Positions 1 through 6,435 of a DNA stretch of 64,000 bases are shown here, piece after piece. The stretch is from Paenibacillus_S vulneris (GTDB lineage Bacteria > Bacillota > Bacilli > Paenibacillales > NBRC-103111). The translations under genes were made by a program, and so were the position numbers. The notes under the pieces are model-generated. The model was given only the letters and a program-made list of their open reading frames with translations, did no database searches and had not been told where the DNA came from. Numbering within the stretch: position 1 is the first letter of the stretch; the number at the start of each line of letters is the position of its first letter. The stretch is from assembly GCF_039543185.1 (NCBI RefSeq), contig NZ_BAABJG010000002.1, positions 1 through 64,000 on the forward strand, written 5' to 3'.

Positions 1-115
1 AAGATGAGATTTCCCAGTATGTAAGACCCCTTGAAGACGACGAGGTAGATAGGTTCGGGGTGGAAGCACGGTAACGTGTGGAGCTGACGAATACTAATCG
101 GTCGAGGGCTTAACC
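1..115 (+). rRNA. 23S ribosomal RNA, 3' end (partial)
   Basis: The window opens inside the 3' end of 23S rRNA. The stretch with GACGAATACTAATCGGTCGA followed by GGGCTTAACC matches the conserved 3' terminus of Bacillus-type 23S rRNA. The exact 3' base is uncertain by a few nucleotides. Most of the gene lies before the window. Confidence 0.93.
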
Positions 116-316
116 TATTATCTGCCATACGAAGTATGGTCAGAGAGCTGCGATGCGTAAGCGTCGCAGGCCCGTAAAAAAACGGGAAACTAATTCACGA
201 ACTTTACGCATGCATTTCGTATCTAGTTTTCAGGGTGCAAGCCACTTTGAAATAAAGTATGATGTTTCTTGGCAGAAACATGCTTACGAAGTAAGCTTTC
301 TGACGAAAGCTCTTAG

Positions 317-433
317 TTTGGTGATGATGGCGGAAGGGAACCACGCGTACCCATACCGAACACGAACGTTAAGCCTTCCAGCGTCGATGGTACTTGGACC
401 GAAGGGTCCTGGGAGAGTAGAACGTCGCCAAGC
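317..433 (+). rRNA. 5S ribosomal RNA
   Basis: The sequence begins TTTGGTGATGATGGCGGAAG, carries the near-invariant CCCATACCGAACACG core, and ends ACGTCGCCAAGC, as in Firmicute 5S rRNA of about 117 nt. It lies about 200 nt after the 23S end and 28 nt before the first tRNA, the usual Bacillus-type operon order. The spacer before it holds no gene. Confidence 0.93.
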
Positions 434-461
434 GGGTTGCTACAACCCTAATGAACATCGT

Positions 462-537
462 TCCCTGATAGCTCAGTTGGTAGAGCACTCGACTGTTAAT
501 CGAGTTGTCACAGGTTCGAGTCCTGTTCGGGGAGCCA
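462..537 (+). tRNA. tRNA-Asn(GTT)
   Basis: A 76-nt cloverleaf with acceptor TCCCTGA/TCGGGGA, anticodon GTT in GACTGTTAATC, GGTTCGAGTCC T arm and encoded CCA. It is the first tRNA of the array after 5S rRNA. Confidence 0.95.
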
Positions 538-587
538 TTTCTCCAACAACAGCGGGAATGTATATTCCATTTCGATTCTTAGATAAT

Positions 588-679
588 GGAGAGGTGTCCG
601 AGTTGGCCGAAGGAGCACGATTGGAAATCGTGTAGGCGTCACAAGCGTCTCGAGGGTTCGAATCCCTCTCTCTCCGCCA
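588..679 (+). tRNA. tRNA-Ser(GGA)
   Basis: A 92-nt class II tRNA with a long variable arm, acceptor GGAGAGG paired with CTCTCC, anticodon GGA in GATTGGAAATC, and encoded CCA. Confidence 0.95.
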
Positions 680-692
680 TAATTTTTATCAA

Positions 693-767
693 GGCCCGTT
701 GGTCAAGGGGTTAAGACACCTCCCTTTCACGGAGGTAACAGGGGTTCGAATCCCCTACGGGTCACCA
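693..767 (+). tRNA. tRNA-Glu(TTC)
   Basis: A 75-nt tRNA with acceptor GGCCCGT paired to ACGGGTC, anticodon TTC in CCCTTTCACGG, and encoded CCA. Confidence 0.95.
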
Positions 768-788
768 TTTCAACCTAAAAAAACATAT

Positions 789-864
789 GGAGGCTTAGCT
801 CAGCTGGGAGAGCATCTGCCTTACAAGCAGAGGGTCGGCGGTTCGATCCCGTCAGCCTCCACCA
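789..864 (+). tRNA. tRNA-Val(TAC)
   Basis: A 76-nt tRNA with acceptor GGAGGCT paired to AGCCTCC, anticodon TAC in GCCTTACAAGC, and encoded CCA. Confidence 0.95.
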
Positions 865-879
865 TATGTAATCTAACGA

Positions 880-956
<77 letters not shown>

Positions 957-1031
957 AACAAATCCCCAAAAAGTGAAGTAGTTCTAAGTAGCTTATTCCT
1001 ATTACTTTCCGGGGACCCCAATTCTTAGTGT

Positions 1032-1108
1032 GGAGCCGTGGTGTAGAGGCCTAACATGCCTGCCTGTCACGCAGGAGACCGCGGGTTCGAATCCCGTCGG
1101 CTCCGCCA
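1032..1108 (+). tRNA. tRNA-Asp(GTC)
   Basis: A 77-nt tRNA with acceptor GGAGCCG paired to CGGCTCC, anticodon GTC in GCCTGTCACGC, and encoded CCA. Confidence 0.95.
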
Positions 1109-1176
1109 TTTATGTTATGGTAGCTAGATCAGAGGTAATCGAAGAGACTGTGACATCGGCATTAGTATATTATTTT

Positions 1177-1252
1177 GCCGTCGTAGCTCAATCGGTAGAG
1201 CAACTGAATCGTAATCAGTAGGTTGGGGGTTCAAGTCCTCTCGACGGCACCA
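1177..1252 (+). tRNA. tRNA-Thr(CGT)
   Basis: A 76-nt tRNA with acceptor GCCGTCG/CGACGGC and anticodon stem ACTGA/TCAGT enclosing ATCGTAA, giving anticodon CGT. CCA is encoded. The body resembles the usual Firmicute tRNA-Thr. Confidence 0.92.
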
Positions 1253-1269
1253 TTGTTCCAATTTAATAT

Positions 1270-1346
1270 GGCGGTCGTGGCGAAGGGGTTAACGCACTGG
1301 ATTGTGGCTCCAGCACTCGTGGGTTCAAGTCCCATCGATCGCCCCA
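1270..1346 (+). tRNA. tRNA-His(GTG)
   Basis: A 77-nt tRNA with anticodon GTG in GGATTGTGGCTCC. It begins with an extra 5' G (G-1) that can pair with C73, the tRNA-His identity feature. CCA is encoded. Confidence 0.95.
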
Positions 1347-1358
1347 TTATTACAACGT

Positions 1359-1430
1359 TGGGGATTAGCCAAGCGGTAAGGCAACGGACTTTGACTCCGT
1401 CATGCCTAGGTTCGAATCCTAGATCCCCAG
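1359..1430 (+). tRNA. tRNA-Gln(TTG), no encoded CCA
   Basis: A 72-nt tRNA with acceptor TGGGGAT/ATCCCCA and anticodon TTG in GGACTTTGACTCC. The discriminator G is followed directly by TTTTAT, so CCA must be added after transcription, unlike most genes in this array. Confidence 0.94.
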
Positions 1431-1497
1431 TTTTATATTCCCAAAAGTGACGTAAAGCTTCGTTGAGAAGTCCGATTACTTTCCGGGCATGTATCAT

Positions 1498-1573
1498 GAG
1501 CCATTAGCTCAGTTGGTAGAGCACCTGACTTTTAATCAGGGTGTCGAAGGTTCGAGTCCTTCATGGCTCACCA
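1498..1573 (+). tRNA. tRNA-Lys(TTT)
   Basis: A 76-nt tRNA with acceptor GAGCCAT/ATGGCTC, anticodon TTT in TGACTTTTAATCA, and encoded CCA. Confidence 0.95.
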
Positions 1574-1587
1574 TGTTTTTCTCAAGC

Positions 1588-1667
1588 GCGCGTATGGCGG
1601 AATTGGCAGACGCACTAGACTTAGGATCTAGCGGGAGACCGTGGGGGTTCAAGTCCCTCTACGCGCA
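1588..1667 (+). tRNA. tRNA-Leu(TAG), no encoded CCA
   Basis: A class II tRNA with acceptor GCGCGTA/TACGCGC and anticodon stem CTAGA/TCTAG enclosing CTTAGGA, giving anticodon TAG. The discriminator A is followed by TTG, so CCA is not encoded. Confidence 0.93.
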
Positions 1668-1675
1668 TTGCTTTT

Positions 1676-1750
1676 GCGGAAGTGGTTCAGCGGTAGAGCA
1701 TCGCCTTGCCAAGGCGAGGGTCGCGGGTTCGATTCCCGTCTTCCGCTCCA
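1676..1750 (+). tRNA. tRNA-Gly(GCC), copy 1
   Basis: A 75-nt tRNA with acceptor GCGGAAG/CTTCCGC, anticodon GCC in GCCTTGCCAAGGC, and encoded CCA. A near-identical copy, differing by one base in the D region, lies about 70 nt downstream. Confidence 0.95.
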
Positions 1751-1820
1751 ATCTCTCAAAAAAAACACTTGCTTTTTAGAAAACATTATCTTATAATTGT
1801 TCTTGTTCTTTCTGAAATGT

Positions 1821-1895
1821 GCGGAAGTGGCTCAGCGGTAGAGCATCGCCTTGCCAAGGCGAGGGTCGCGGGTTCGATTCCCGTCTTCCGCTCCA
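1821..1895 (+). tRNA. tRNA-Gly(GCC), copy 2
   Basis: A 75-nt duplicate of the preceding tRNA-Gly. It has GTGGCTC where copy 1 has GTGGTTC, with the same GCC anticodon and encoded CCA. Confidence 0.95.
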
Positions 1896-1900
1896 GAAAT

Positions 1901-1983
1901 GCCGGTATGGCGGAATTGGCAGACGCGCGCGACTCAAAATCGTGAGGGAAACCGTGGGGGTTCAAGTCCCTCTACCGGCACCA
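1901..1983 (+). tRNA. tRNA-Leu(CAA)
   Basis: A class II tRNA with acceptor GCCGGTA/TACCGGC and anticodon stem CGCGA/TCGTG (one G-T pair) enclosing CTCAAAA, giving anticodon CAA. CCA is encoded. Confidence 0.92.
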
Positions 1984-1990
1984 TAATTAA

Positions 1991-2067
1991 CGGGATGTAG
2001 CTCAGCTTGGTAGAGCACCTGGTTTGGGACCAGGGGGTCGCATGTTCGAATCGTGTCATCCCGACCA
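1991..2067 (+). tRNA. tRNA-Pro(TGG)
   Basis: A 77-nt tRNA with acceptor CGGGATG paired to CATCCCG, anticodon TGG in TGGTTTGGGACCA, and encoded CCA. Confidence 0.95.
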
Positions 2068-2088
2068 TAATGTTTTCTATAGTGTTGA

Positions 2089-2162
2089 GCGGGTGTAGTT
2101 CAATGGTAGAACTCCAGCCTTCCAAGCTGGTAGCGTGGGTTCGATTCCCATCACCCGCTCCA
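2089..2162 (+). tRNA. tRNA-Gly(TCC)
   Basis: A 74-nt tRNA with acceptor GCGGGTG/CACCCGC, anticodon TCC in GCCTTCCAAGC, and encoded CCA. Confidence 0.95.
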
Positions 2163-2169
2163 TATTTAT

Positions 2170-2243
2170 GTTCCAGTAGCTCAGCTGGATAGAGCAACGG
2201 CCTTCTAAGCCGTTGGTCGGGGGTTCGAATCCCTCCTGGGACG
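2170..2243 (+). tRNA. tRNA-Arg(TCT), prophage integration target
   Basis: A 74-nt tRNA with acceptor GTTCCAG/CTGGGAC, anticodon TCT in GCCTTCTAAGC, and discriminator G. CCA is not encoded; TATCTAG follows. Its last 12 bases (CCTCCTGGGACG) recur at 52590-52601, so this tRNA is the attachment site of the prophage and stays intact at attL. Confidence 0.94.
2232..2243 (+). other. attL core (12 bp)
   Basis: CCTCCTGGGACG, the T-stem and acceptor 3' end of tRNA-Arg, is repeated in direct orientation at 52590-52601. It is the likely crossover segment between attB and attP. Flanking bases diverge at once on both sides, so the shared core is exactly 12 bp. Confidence 0.88.
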
Positions 2244-2270
2244 TATCTAGTATAATAAAGAACGCTTTGG

Positions 2271-2314
2271 AAACCGTTGAAACCCTTGTTCCATAAGGGA
2301 TTTCAGCGGTTTTT
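2271..2314 (+). terminator. bidirectional terminator just inside attL
   Basis: A long inverted repeat (arms about 17-18 nt, 2271-2287 and 2295-2312, loop GTTCCAT) is followed by a short T run. It ends tRNA-array transcripts after integration. Because AAAACC precedes the stem it could also serve the converging integrase transcript. It is phage DNA, since the native array terminator now lies beyond attR. Confidence 0.75.
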
Positions 2315-2357
2315 GCTATACGTAGAATGTCTTTGAATAGCATAGAAAAATAAATTA

Positions 2358-2376
2358 TTTTACACATATTTTACAC
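2358..2376. repeat. 19-bp att arm repeat, left copy
   Basis: TTTTACACATATTTTACAC occurs here and in the same orientation at 52518-52536, near the other prophage end. In the circular phage the two copies would flank the att core on either side, as integrase arm-type sites do. This copy overlaps the integrase stop codon. The arm-site role is inferred. Confidence 0.7.
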
Positions 2377-3477
2377 CGCCGTTAGTTCCCCGAATACTGC
2401 TACTGTCGCTTTTTCATCTTGCTCCCTTAACTCTTTGATGATGTGCGCATAGTGCTTCATTGTAGTATCAATATCGCCGTGACCAAGACGTTCCGACACA
2501 TAGTAGATGGACACTTTTTTATAAAGCAGTATGCTAGCATGGGTATGACGTAAACCATGAATAGAAATTGATTCAATGTTAAGCCTATTTAACAAAGCCG
2601 CTAATGTCTTGTTTGCGCCACCGTTGCTGAGGACTTTGTATTTTGATTCAGGGCTGTAAAAGACAAGCCGGTGAATGTTGTCCGGGGCTGAATCAAACCA
2701 AGTCTTAAATTTCTCCATGGTCTTGTTGTCCATTTTTATTTTTCGGACAGATTGCTCATTTTTTGTTGGCCCATGCCCTTCATGCATCTTACTGGTATAT
2801 CCCCACGATTTATTTACCGTAATTTCGTTCTTTTCAAAATTAAAGTCATCTCGTGTAAGCCCGACCATTTCTGCGTATCGCATCCCTGAAGTCAAACCTA
2901 AGAGTATAAGGTAATGTGACCTTTCAGTAGGTTGATCCAAGGCCCGGAGCAGCCGCTTACTGTCAAAATAATTCAGGTGTTTTTCTTCTGGCCGTTTAGC
3001 TGCCTTGCTACCTGATAGGACAGCACCGCGGGTAAAATCCACTTGTATAATCCCTTCGTCAATTGCATCACGAATACAAGCACGAATGTGGGTATTAAGC
3101 TTTCGTGTAGTATCTTTCGCATGGTTCTCGGCGTATTTGTTCAAAAACTCTTGGTAAGCCCGTTTTGTAATATTCTGAATAGGGATACCGGCAAAGTGTT
3201 CATCAATGGTTTGTTGTGTAGTTAAGTACCTTGCGAGAGTGTTTTTGCCGATCCCTTTTTTATAGACCTTAACCCAGTTAGCAAAATATTTATCAAAGGG
3301 TTCGGGCTTAAGATGAGGAACAATCCCTTTATTAAGACTACTCTCTATTTCTGTTGCTGCTGCCTTTGCCTCTGCCTTGGTCGCAAATCCCCCTTTTCTG
3401 ATTGGATCCGGTTTTCCATTAACCATACGACTTATCGTATACTGCCATGTCTTTCCCCGTTTCTGAAAAGATGCCAC
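2371..3477 (-). CDS. int: site-specific tyrosine recombinase (phage integrase)
   Basis: This 368-residue integrase inserts and excises the prophage at the tRNA-Arg site beside it. The N-terminal 50 residues (SFQKRGKTWQYTIS onward) look like the AP2-type arm-binding domain of Tn916/Lactococcus phage integrases, followed by a SAM-like core-binding domain at about 60-150. The catalytic set is visible: R200 in GLTSGMR, H307-x-x-R310 in IHGLRHTHAS, H333 in LGHGD and nucleophile Y343 in MKHYAH. It starts at GTG 3477 with AAGGAG upstream. It points toward attL and ends 128 bp from the core. No excisionase gene is obvious next to it. Confidence 0.95.
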   Translation of the reverse strand: MASFQKRGKTWQYTISRMVNGKPDPIRKGGFATKAEAKAAATEIESSLNKGIVPHLKPEPFDKYFANWVKVYKKGIGKNTLARYLTTQQTIDEHFAGIPIQNITKRAYQEFLNKYAENHAKDTTRKLNTHIRACIRDAIDEGIIQVDFTRGAVLSGSKAAKRPEEKHLNYFDSKRLLRALDQPTERSHYLILLGLTSGMRYAEMVGLTRDDFNFEKNEITVNKSWGYTSKMHEGHGPTKNEQSVRKIKMDNKTMEKFKTWFDSAPDNIHRLVFYSPESKYKVLSNGGANKTLAALLNRLNIESISIHGLRHTHASILLYKKVSIYYVSERLGHGDIDTTMKHYAHIIKELREQDEKATVAVFGELTAV

Positions 3478-3749
3478 TTTCAGTTCTCCTTACATATTTT
3501 ATTTTCGAAGGCTGCTATCATAGCTTCCACTCTTGTTTGAAAAAAGCCTTTGCTGACACGGACACGCTTTCCATCGATCGCTCGATTAACTAAAAAAAAC
3601 CAACGTTTACTTCACTTCGAAAATGATTCCATACATCACCTCCAAACAAACATATATTCTGTTTTTGTTTATAATAAACAGCCTTCCGGCTGGAAAGCGT
3701 AAAGATAAATTATTTCATTTATTAGGGAGAAAAGGAGAAATCAGTCCTA
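3478..3749. other. intergenic stretch between int and the ImmA-like gene
   Basis: No supportable gene is seen. It contains two isolated TTCGAA motifs (near 3504 and 3618) like those in the immunity operators, poly-A runs, and a GGAGGTGAT ribosome-site-like sequence on the minus strand followed by an ATG frame that stops after six codons. An excisionase gene was looked for and not found. Confidence 0.5.
3679..3692 (-). terminator. possible weak terminator after the ImmA-like gene
   Basis: On the minus strand, CAGCC-GGAA-GGCTG forms a 5-bp hairpin followed by TTTATTATAAAC. It lies about 60 nt past the stop of the ImmA-like gene. The stem is short and the T run imperfect, so this is tentative. 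Confidence 0.4.
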
Positions 3750-4187
3750 TCAAGAAGGTAGGGATTTTAAATGAGCTATTTCTTCAGGAACCCCACTGGC
3801 TGCAGCTGCCTGATATATCGTCATGCCATTAAGTAGTAATTCATCCGGAATTAGTAGCTCAACTGCAAACCGATTGGCTTCACGTTCGATACGATCTATA
3901 GATTGCAGCGTATTCCTCTTCAAAAAAGGAACGTTTACTTTTGGATGCAGGATAACATGTCCAATTTCGTGTGCACAAGTAAATCGTTGTTCGGCTTGGT
4001 CACTGTTGCAATTAATGTGAATAAACCTGGTACGTTTATATGAGCTAAAGAAACCCATTATATTTCCTAAAGGTTCGAATAATACATAAATTCCTTTGCG
4101 CTTGGCAATTAAAAAAGGATCATTGGTCCCATAAAGTGTGCAAAGTTGCAAAGTGACTTCTCTGACTGATTGCATCAGCTGCCGCAC
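3750..4187 (-). CDS. ImmA/IrrE family metallopeptidase
   Basis: A 145-residue protein of the ImmA/IrrE family, small zinc peptidases that cleave a partner XRE repressor and so trigger induction of ICEBs1-type elements and phages. The zinc motif HEIGH is at residues 73-77 and the downstream helix with the third ligand (IEREANRFAVELLIP) is present. The GTG start at 4187 has AGAAGAGG upstream and lies 10 bp after the repressor stop, so the two genes form one operon. This pairing suggests that repressor proteolysis contributes to prophage induction. That it targets this repressor is inferred from adjacency. Confidence 0.88.
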   Translation of the reverse strand: MRQLMQSVREVTLQLCTLYGTNDPFLIAKRKGIYVLFEPLGNIMGFFSSYKRTRFIHINCNSDQAEQRFTCAHEIGHVILHPKVNVPFLKRNTLQSIDRIEREANRFAVELLIPDELLLNGMTIYQAAAASGVPEEIAHLKSLPS

Positions 4188-4197
4188 CCTCTTCTCT

Positions 4198-4641
4198 CTA
4201 TTTGCGGTACTTTTTAGGTGTAAACTTTTGTTTTGCTATTTGCGCTGCCAAACGCATGGAGTTCTCCAAGGAGATTCGAAGTAACTCGCGATCTTCATCA
4301 TCCATTGGCTCACCGTGAAACGCCAGGGCCTCCCTACTTTCCAAATCAGCCATAATTCTTTCTAGGTCTGCAGCGATATCTTTTTCTTCCCTAGCCGAGA
4401 AACCTTCTATGTTTATGGGATTTAATCCTAGAAGGTCATCCAAAGAATCAAGATTAAAATAAATTGCAATATTTCTAACAGCTTCCATGCGAGGCTCTTC
4501 ACGGTCATTTTCCCACTTCGAGATCATGCCTTTATTATAAGATGTACCAAATTTTTTGTTCAGATTATCCGCTAATTCTTCTTGTGACAAACCACGATGA
4601 GTCCGCAATTTTCTTAATTTTTCTCCGAATGAATATTCCAT
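4198..4641 (-). CDS. XRE-family phage repressor (cI-like)
   Basis: A 147-residue transcription repressor that should hold lysogeny. Residues 1-65 form a helix-turn-helix of the XRE type (GEKLRKLRTHRGLSQEELAD with KGMISKWENDREEP). The C-terminal half is charged and helical without an S24 peptidase domain, so self-cleavage like LexA is not expected and the adjacent ImmA-like protease may inactivate it instead. The ATG at 4641 with AGGGAG seven bases upstream is preferred over a TTG 24 bases earlier. It is divergent from the Cro-like gene, and a perfect palindrome CGGTTTCGAAACCG overlaps its own promoter, so it is probably autoregulated. Confidence 0.9.
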   Translation of the reverse strand: MEYSFGEKLRKLRTHRGLSQEELADNLNKKFGTSYNKGMISKWENDREEPRMEAVRNIAIYFNLDSLDDLLGLNPINIEGFSAREEKDIAADLERIMADLESREALAFHGEPMDDEDRELLRISLENSMRLAAQIAKQKFTPKKYRK

Positions 4642-4679
4642 AACGATTCTCCCTAATAATAGCAATTTAGATGTATCTA

Positions 4680-4708
4680 ATTTTACATCATCGGTTTCGA
4701 AACCGCAA
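4680..4708 (-). promoter_or_regulatory. repressor promoter (lysogeny)
   Basis: On the minus strand, -35 TTGCGG and -10 TAAAAT are separated by 17 bp and point into the repressor gene. The spacer holds most of the palindrome CGGTTTCGAAACCG, so repressor bound there would block its own promoter. Confidence 0.7.
4692..4705. promoter_or_regulatory. immunity operator O1, 14-bp perfect palindrome
   Basis: CGGTTTCGAAACCG is a perfect 14-bp palindrome in the divergent control region, overlapping the repressor promoter. Related sites with the TTTCGAAA core lie at 4744, 4778 and 5033. The role as repressor/Cro binding site is inferred from position and repetition. Confidence 0.75.
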
Positions 4709-4739
4709 TATATTTTTTAGAAAAATCGCATAAATGTTA

Positions 4740-4768
4740 TTGACTTCGAAACCATGAAGATATATACT
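4740..4768 (+). promoter_or_regulatory. early lytic promoter
   Basis: TTGACT and TATACT are separated by exactly 17 bp, 44 bp before the Cro-like start codon. A TTCGAAACC half operator sits in the spacer and a full site lies just after the -10. This is the expected main rightward early promoter of the prophage. Confidence 0.75.
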
Positions 4769-4777
4769 CTGCTCATG

Positions 4778-4794
4778 GGTTTCGAAAACGAAAC
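4778..4794. promoter_or_regulatory. immunity operator O3
   Basis: GGTTTCGAAAACGAAAC, with inverted TTTCG/CGAAA arms, lies between the early promoter -10 and the ribosome site of the Cro-like gene. The same 17 bases recur exactly at 5033-5049. Confidence 0.7.
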
Positions 4795-4811
4795 TGAAAG
4801 GAGGCGGGGCA

Positions 4812-5105
4812 ATGAAGAATATTAAACGCCGTCATAAACCTTATACGAAGCTTAAAGCTTTTCTTGATGAGAATGGCATTAACCAAAAGGAATTGGCTTC
4901 ACTTCTTAACAAATCTACTTCTGCAATTAACCAAAATCTAAATGGTACCGGAGGTGATTTCTCAGTTTCAGAGGTGAGGACTATTTGTATAAAATACGGT
5001 ATAAGTTCAGACGAATTTTTTTTATACCCTGAGGTTTCGAAAACGAAACAGGATAAAGATATTGTATCCTCTGCTAGGGACGAGACTTGTGCGTCTAGTG
5101 CATAA
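4812..5105 (+). CDS. Cro-like XRE regulator
   Basis: A 97-residue protein with a helix-turn-helix at about 12-65 (LKAFLDENGINQKELASLLN with KSTSAINQNLNGTGG). It is the first rightward gene from the divergent immunity region, the position of Cro in lambdoid and Bacillus phages, and starts at ATG 4812 behind AAAGGAGGCGGG. It probably competes with the repressor for the TTTCGAAA sites. Unusually, a 17-bp exact copy of the promoter-proximal operator lies inside its coding region at 5033-5049, where it encodes part of EVSKTKQ. Antirepressor activity would be an alternative role. Confidence 0.82.
   Translation: MKNIKRRHKPYTKLKAFLDENGINQKELASLLNKSTSAINQNLNGTGGDFSVSEVRTICIKYGISSDEFFLYPEVSKTKQDKDIVSSARDETCASSA
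5033..5049. promoter_or_regulatory. immunity operator O4 inside the cro-like gene
   Basis: This is an exact 17-bp copy of GGTTTCGAAAACGAAAC at 4778-4794, located 222 bp into the cro-like coding sequence. A distal operator could support DNA looping or block elongation. The function is inferred only from the exact repeat. Confidence 0.6.
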
Positions 5106-5133
5106 CTATTTGAACGGAGGAGGTGAGTTTACC

Positions 5134-5460
5134 GTGCAACAACTGACCGTACAACTCTCTATTCCGATCCCGGCTGACAGCGTGTTGATCAGTCGGGTTG
5201 AGTTGGAAGAATTAAAAAGACAGGAATTGTTGGGCGTTTACTGGTCGATGCAAGACCTTGAGGAACGTGTAAATAAGGGTCAAGTATGGATAAAAGAAAA
5301 CATCCTCTTCCAGCCACGATTCAAAAAGAATCTGGATGTTGAGCAAGGTGGATTCGTATTTTACCCCAAGGCCAAAGGGCAAAATTGGTCATTCCATGCC
5401 ATTAAGATGGCTGAATTTCTTGACAAGCATTTTGGTGACATATTCAAAACAAAAGCATGA
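5134..5460 (+). CDS. DUF771 domain phage protein
   Basis: A 108-residue protein matching the DUF771 family of Firmicute phages by its architecture: an N-terminal conserved strand region (QQLTVQLSIPIPADSVLISRVELEELKRQ) and a C-terminal helix-rich part with WSMQDLEERVNKGQVWIKENILF. This family is usually found just after the early regulators, as here, and is thought to bind DNA, but its function is not established. The GTG at 5134 behind GGAGGAGGTGA is chosen over the earlier in-frame ATG at 5062, which would overlap the Cro-like gene. Its stop overlaps the next reading frame by four bases. Confidence 0.78.
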   Translation: MQQLTVQLSIPIPADSVLISRVELEELKRQELLGVYWSMQDLEERVNKGQVWIKENILFQPRFKKNLDVEQGGFVFYPKAKGQNWSFHAIKMAEFLDKHFGDIFKTKA

Positions 5461-5486
5461 GTCATAGCGGACAGGAGGATGATCCT

Positions 5487-5732
5487 ATGAAAATCCATCC
5501 CATCTATCGACGCTTACATGACATATACATCATGGCCAATAAGCTTGGAGGTTATAACAAACTTCCTGAAATTGAGCAACAGGACTTGCATCACTGTTTG
5601 ATGGCAAATGCAAGGCTGATTGAACGATTGGATGATCTGCACGAATTATCACTGCAAGCCTCTTATGTAAACGATGTGGAGTGGCAACACGAGATCTGTG
5701 CCCGCATTGATGCGCTACTTGAAGGGAGGTGA
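5487..5732 (+). CDS. small phage protein, unknown
   Basis: An 81-residue helical protein (MKIHPIYRRLHDIYIMANKL at the start) that I do not recognise. The ATG at 5487 is supported by AGGAGG nine bases upstream; an earlier ATG at 5457 overlapping the previous stop has no ribosome site. It lies in the tightly packed early operon, and its stop TGA lies within the ribosome site of the next gene, which implies coupled translation. No membrane segment, cysteine motif or known fold is evident. Confidence 0.7.
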   Translation: MKIHPIYRRLHDIYIMANKLGGYNKLPEIEQQDLHHCLMANARLIERLDDLHELSLQASYVNDVEWQHEICARIDALLEGR

Positions 5733-5739
5733 GATAGCC

Positions 5740-6243
5740 GTGGCATTGGTTGAAAATATCAAGGCTCTTTGTTCGCAAAATGGATTGTCCGTTCTGAAAT
5801 TAGAAAAGGAATTAAGGTTCGGAAGAGGCTCCATCTATAACTGGGATAAAAACTCACCTTCTGTCGACAAAGTACAGAAGGTCGCCAAGTACTTTAAGGT
5901 ATCGTTAAATCACGTTCTTAAAGGTGTCGATCCAACAAAAAATACCAGCCCAGAAGATGATGTGAATCACAAGGTGGAACATCAGATTTCACGCAACACA
6001 CTTGGGGCATTGGATCCGCTTGACTCGCGTTTATTAAAAAAGGAAATTCTCCGAATCGTCCGTGTTCGAAAATCCATATTGCAGTCCTTATGTGAATCCG
6101 ACGTTCAGGCGTACAAGCATGCTTTTGAGGCGTCAAAACGTGAAGGAGACGATCCTTTCTTGAGTAGTGTAGAGCGGTTGATATGGCAATGGGTTGCAAT
6201 CAGGTTAGCATCAGATCTTAAGTGCAAGAACGAAGGGAGGTGA
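5740..6243 (+). CDS. XRE-type helix-turn-helix protein of the early operon
   Basis: A 167-residue protein with an N-terminal helix-turn-helix of the XRE/Cro type (VENIKALCSQNGLSVLKLEKELRFGRGSIYNWDKNSPSVDKVQKVAKYF, about 3-55) and a longer helical C-terminal region of unknown role. It is a third DNA-binding regulator in the early region. The GTG at 5740 fits GGGAGGTGAG upstream, which is shared with the previous stop codon. It may act as an antirepressor or a regulator of early genes. There is no sign of peptidase or nuclease motifs. Confidence 0.78.
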   Translation: MALVENIKALCSQNGLSVLKLEKELRFGRGSIYNWDKNSPSVDKVQKVAKYFKVSLNHVLKGVDPTKNTSPEDDVNHKVEHQISRNTLGALDPLDSRLLKKEILRIVRVRKSILQSLCESDVQAYKHAFEASKREGDDPFLSSVERLIWQWVAIRLASDLKCKNEGR

Positions 6244-6253
6244 GGAACCAACA

Positions 6254-6394
6254 ATGAGATACGATTTGATCAAAGAAGCAGCGTACTGGATGCAGGTCGA
6301 GGAAGTAGCTCATGAACCAGCGGTCCAGCGTTATGCCCGCCGTCGTTACGAACGAATCATGCGGTTGTTAAGGCCACGGCTTGTTTCCATCTGA
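6254..6394 (+). CDS. 46-residue early phage protein
   Basis: A very short basic reading frame (MRYDLIKEAAYWMQVEEVAH at the start, RRRYERIMRLLRPRLVSI at the end) with GGGAGGTGAG upstream of ATG 6254. It fits between two well-supported early genes with no other use of the space. I do not recognise it. The arginine-rich C-terminus could bind nucleic acid, but that is only a composition remark. Confidence 0.6.
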   Translation: MRYDLIKEAAYWMQVEEVAHEPAVQRYARRRYERIMRLLRPRLVSI

Positions 6395-6435
6395 ATCATC
6401 CAATGAAAAGCTTGATGAAGGAGGTGAGACAGAGC

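Noticed and set aside
1588..1667. Pseudo-tRNA reading for tRNA-Leu(TAG) because CCA is missing
   Set aside because: Acceptor, anticodon and T stems pair fully. Missing CCA also occurs in two other intact tRNAs here and is repaired by CCA-adding enzyme.
3480..3633. Possible excisionase-sized gene upstream of the integrase on the minus strand
   Set aside because: A good ribosome site precedes an ATG, but the frame stops after six codons, and the later frame needs two frame changes at A/T runs.
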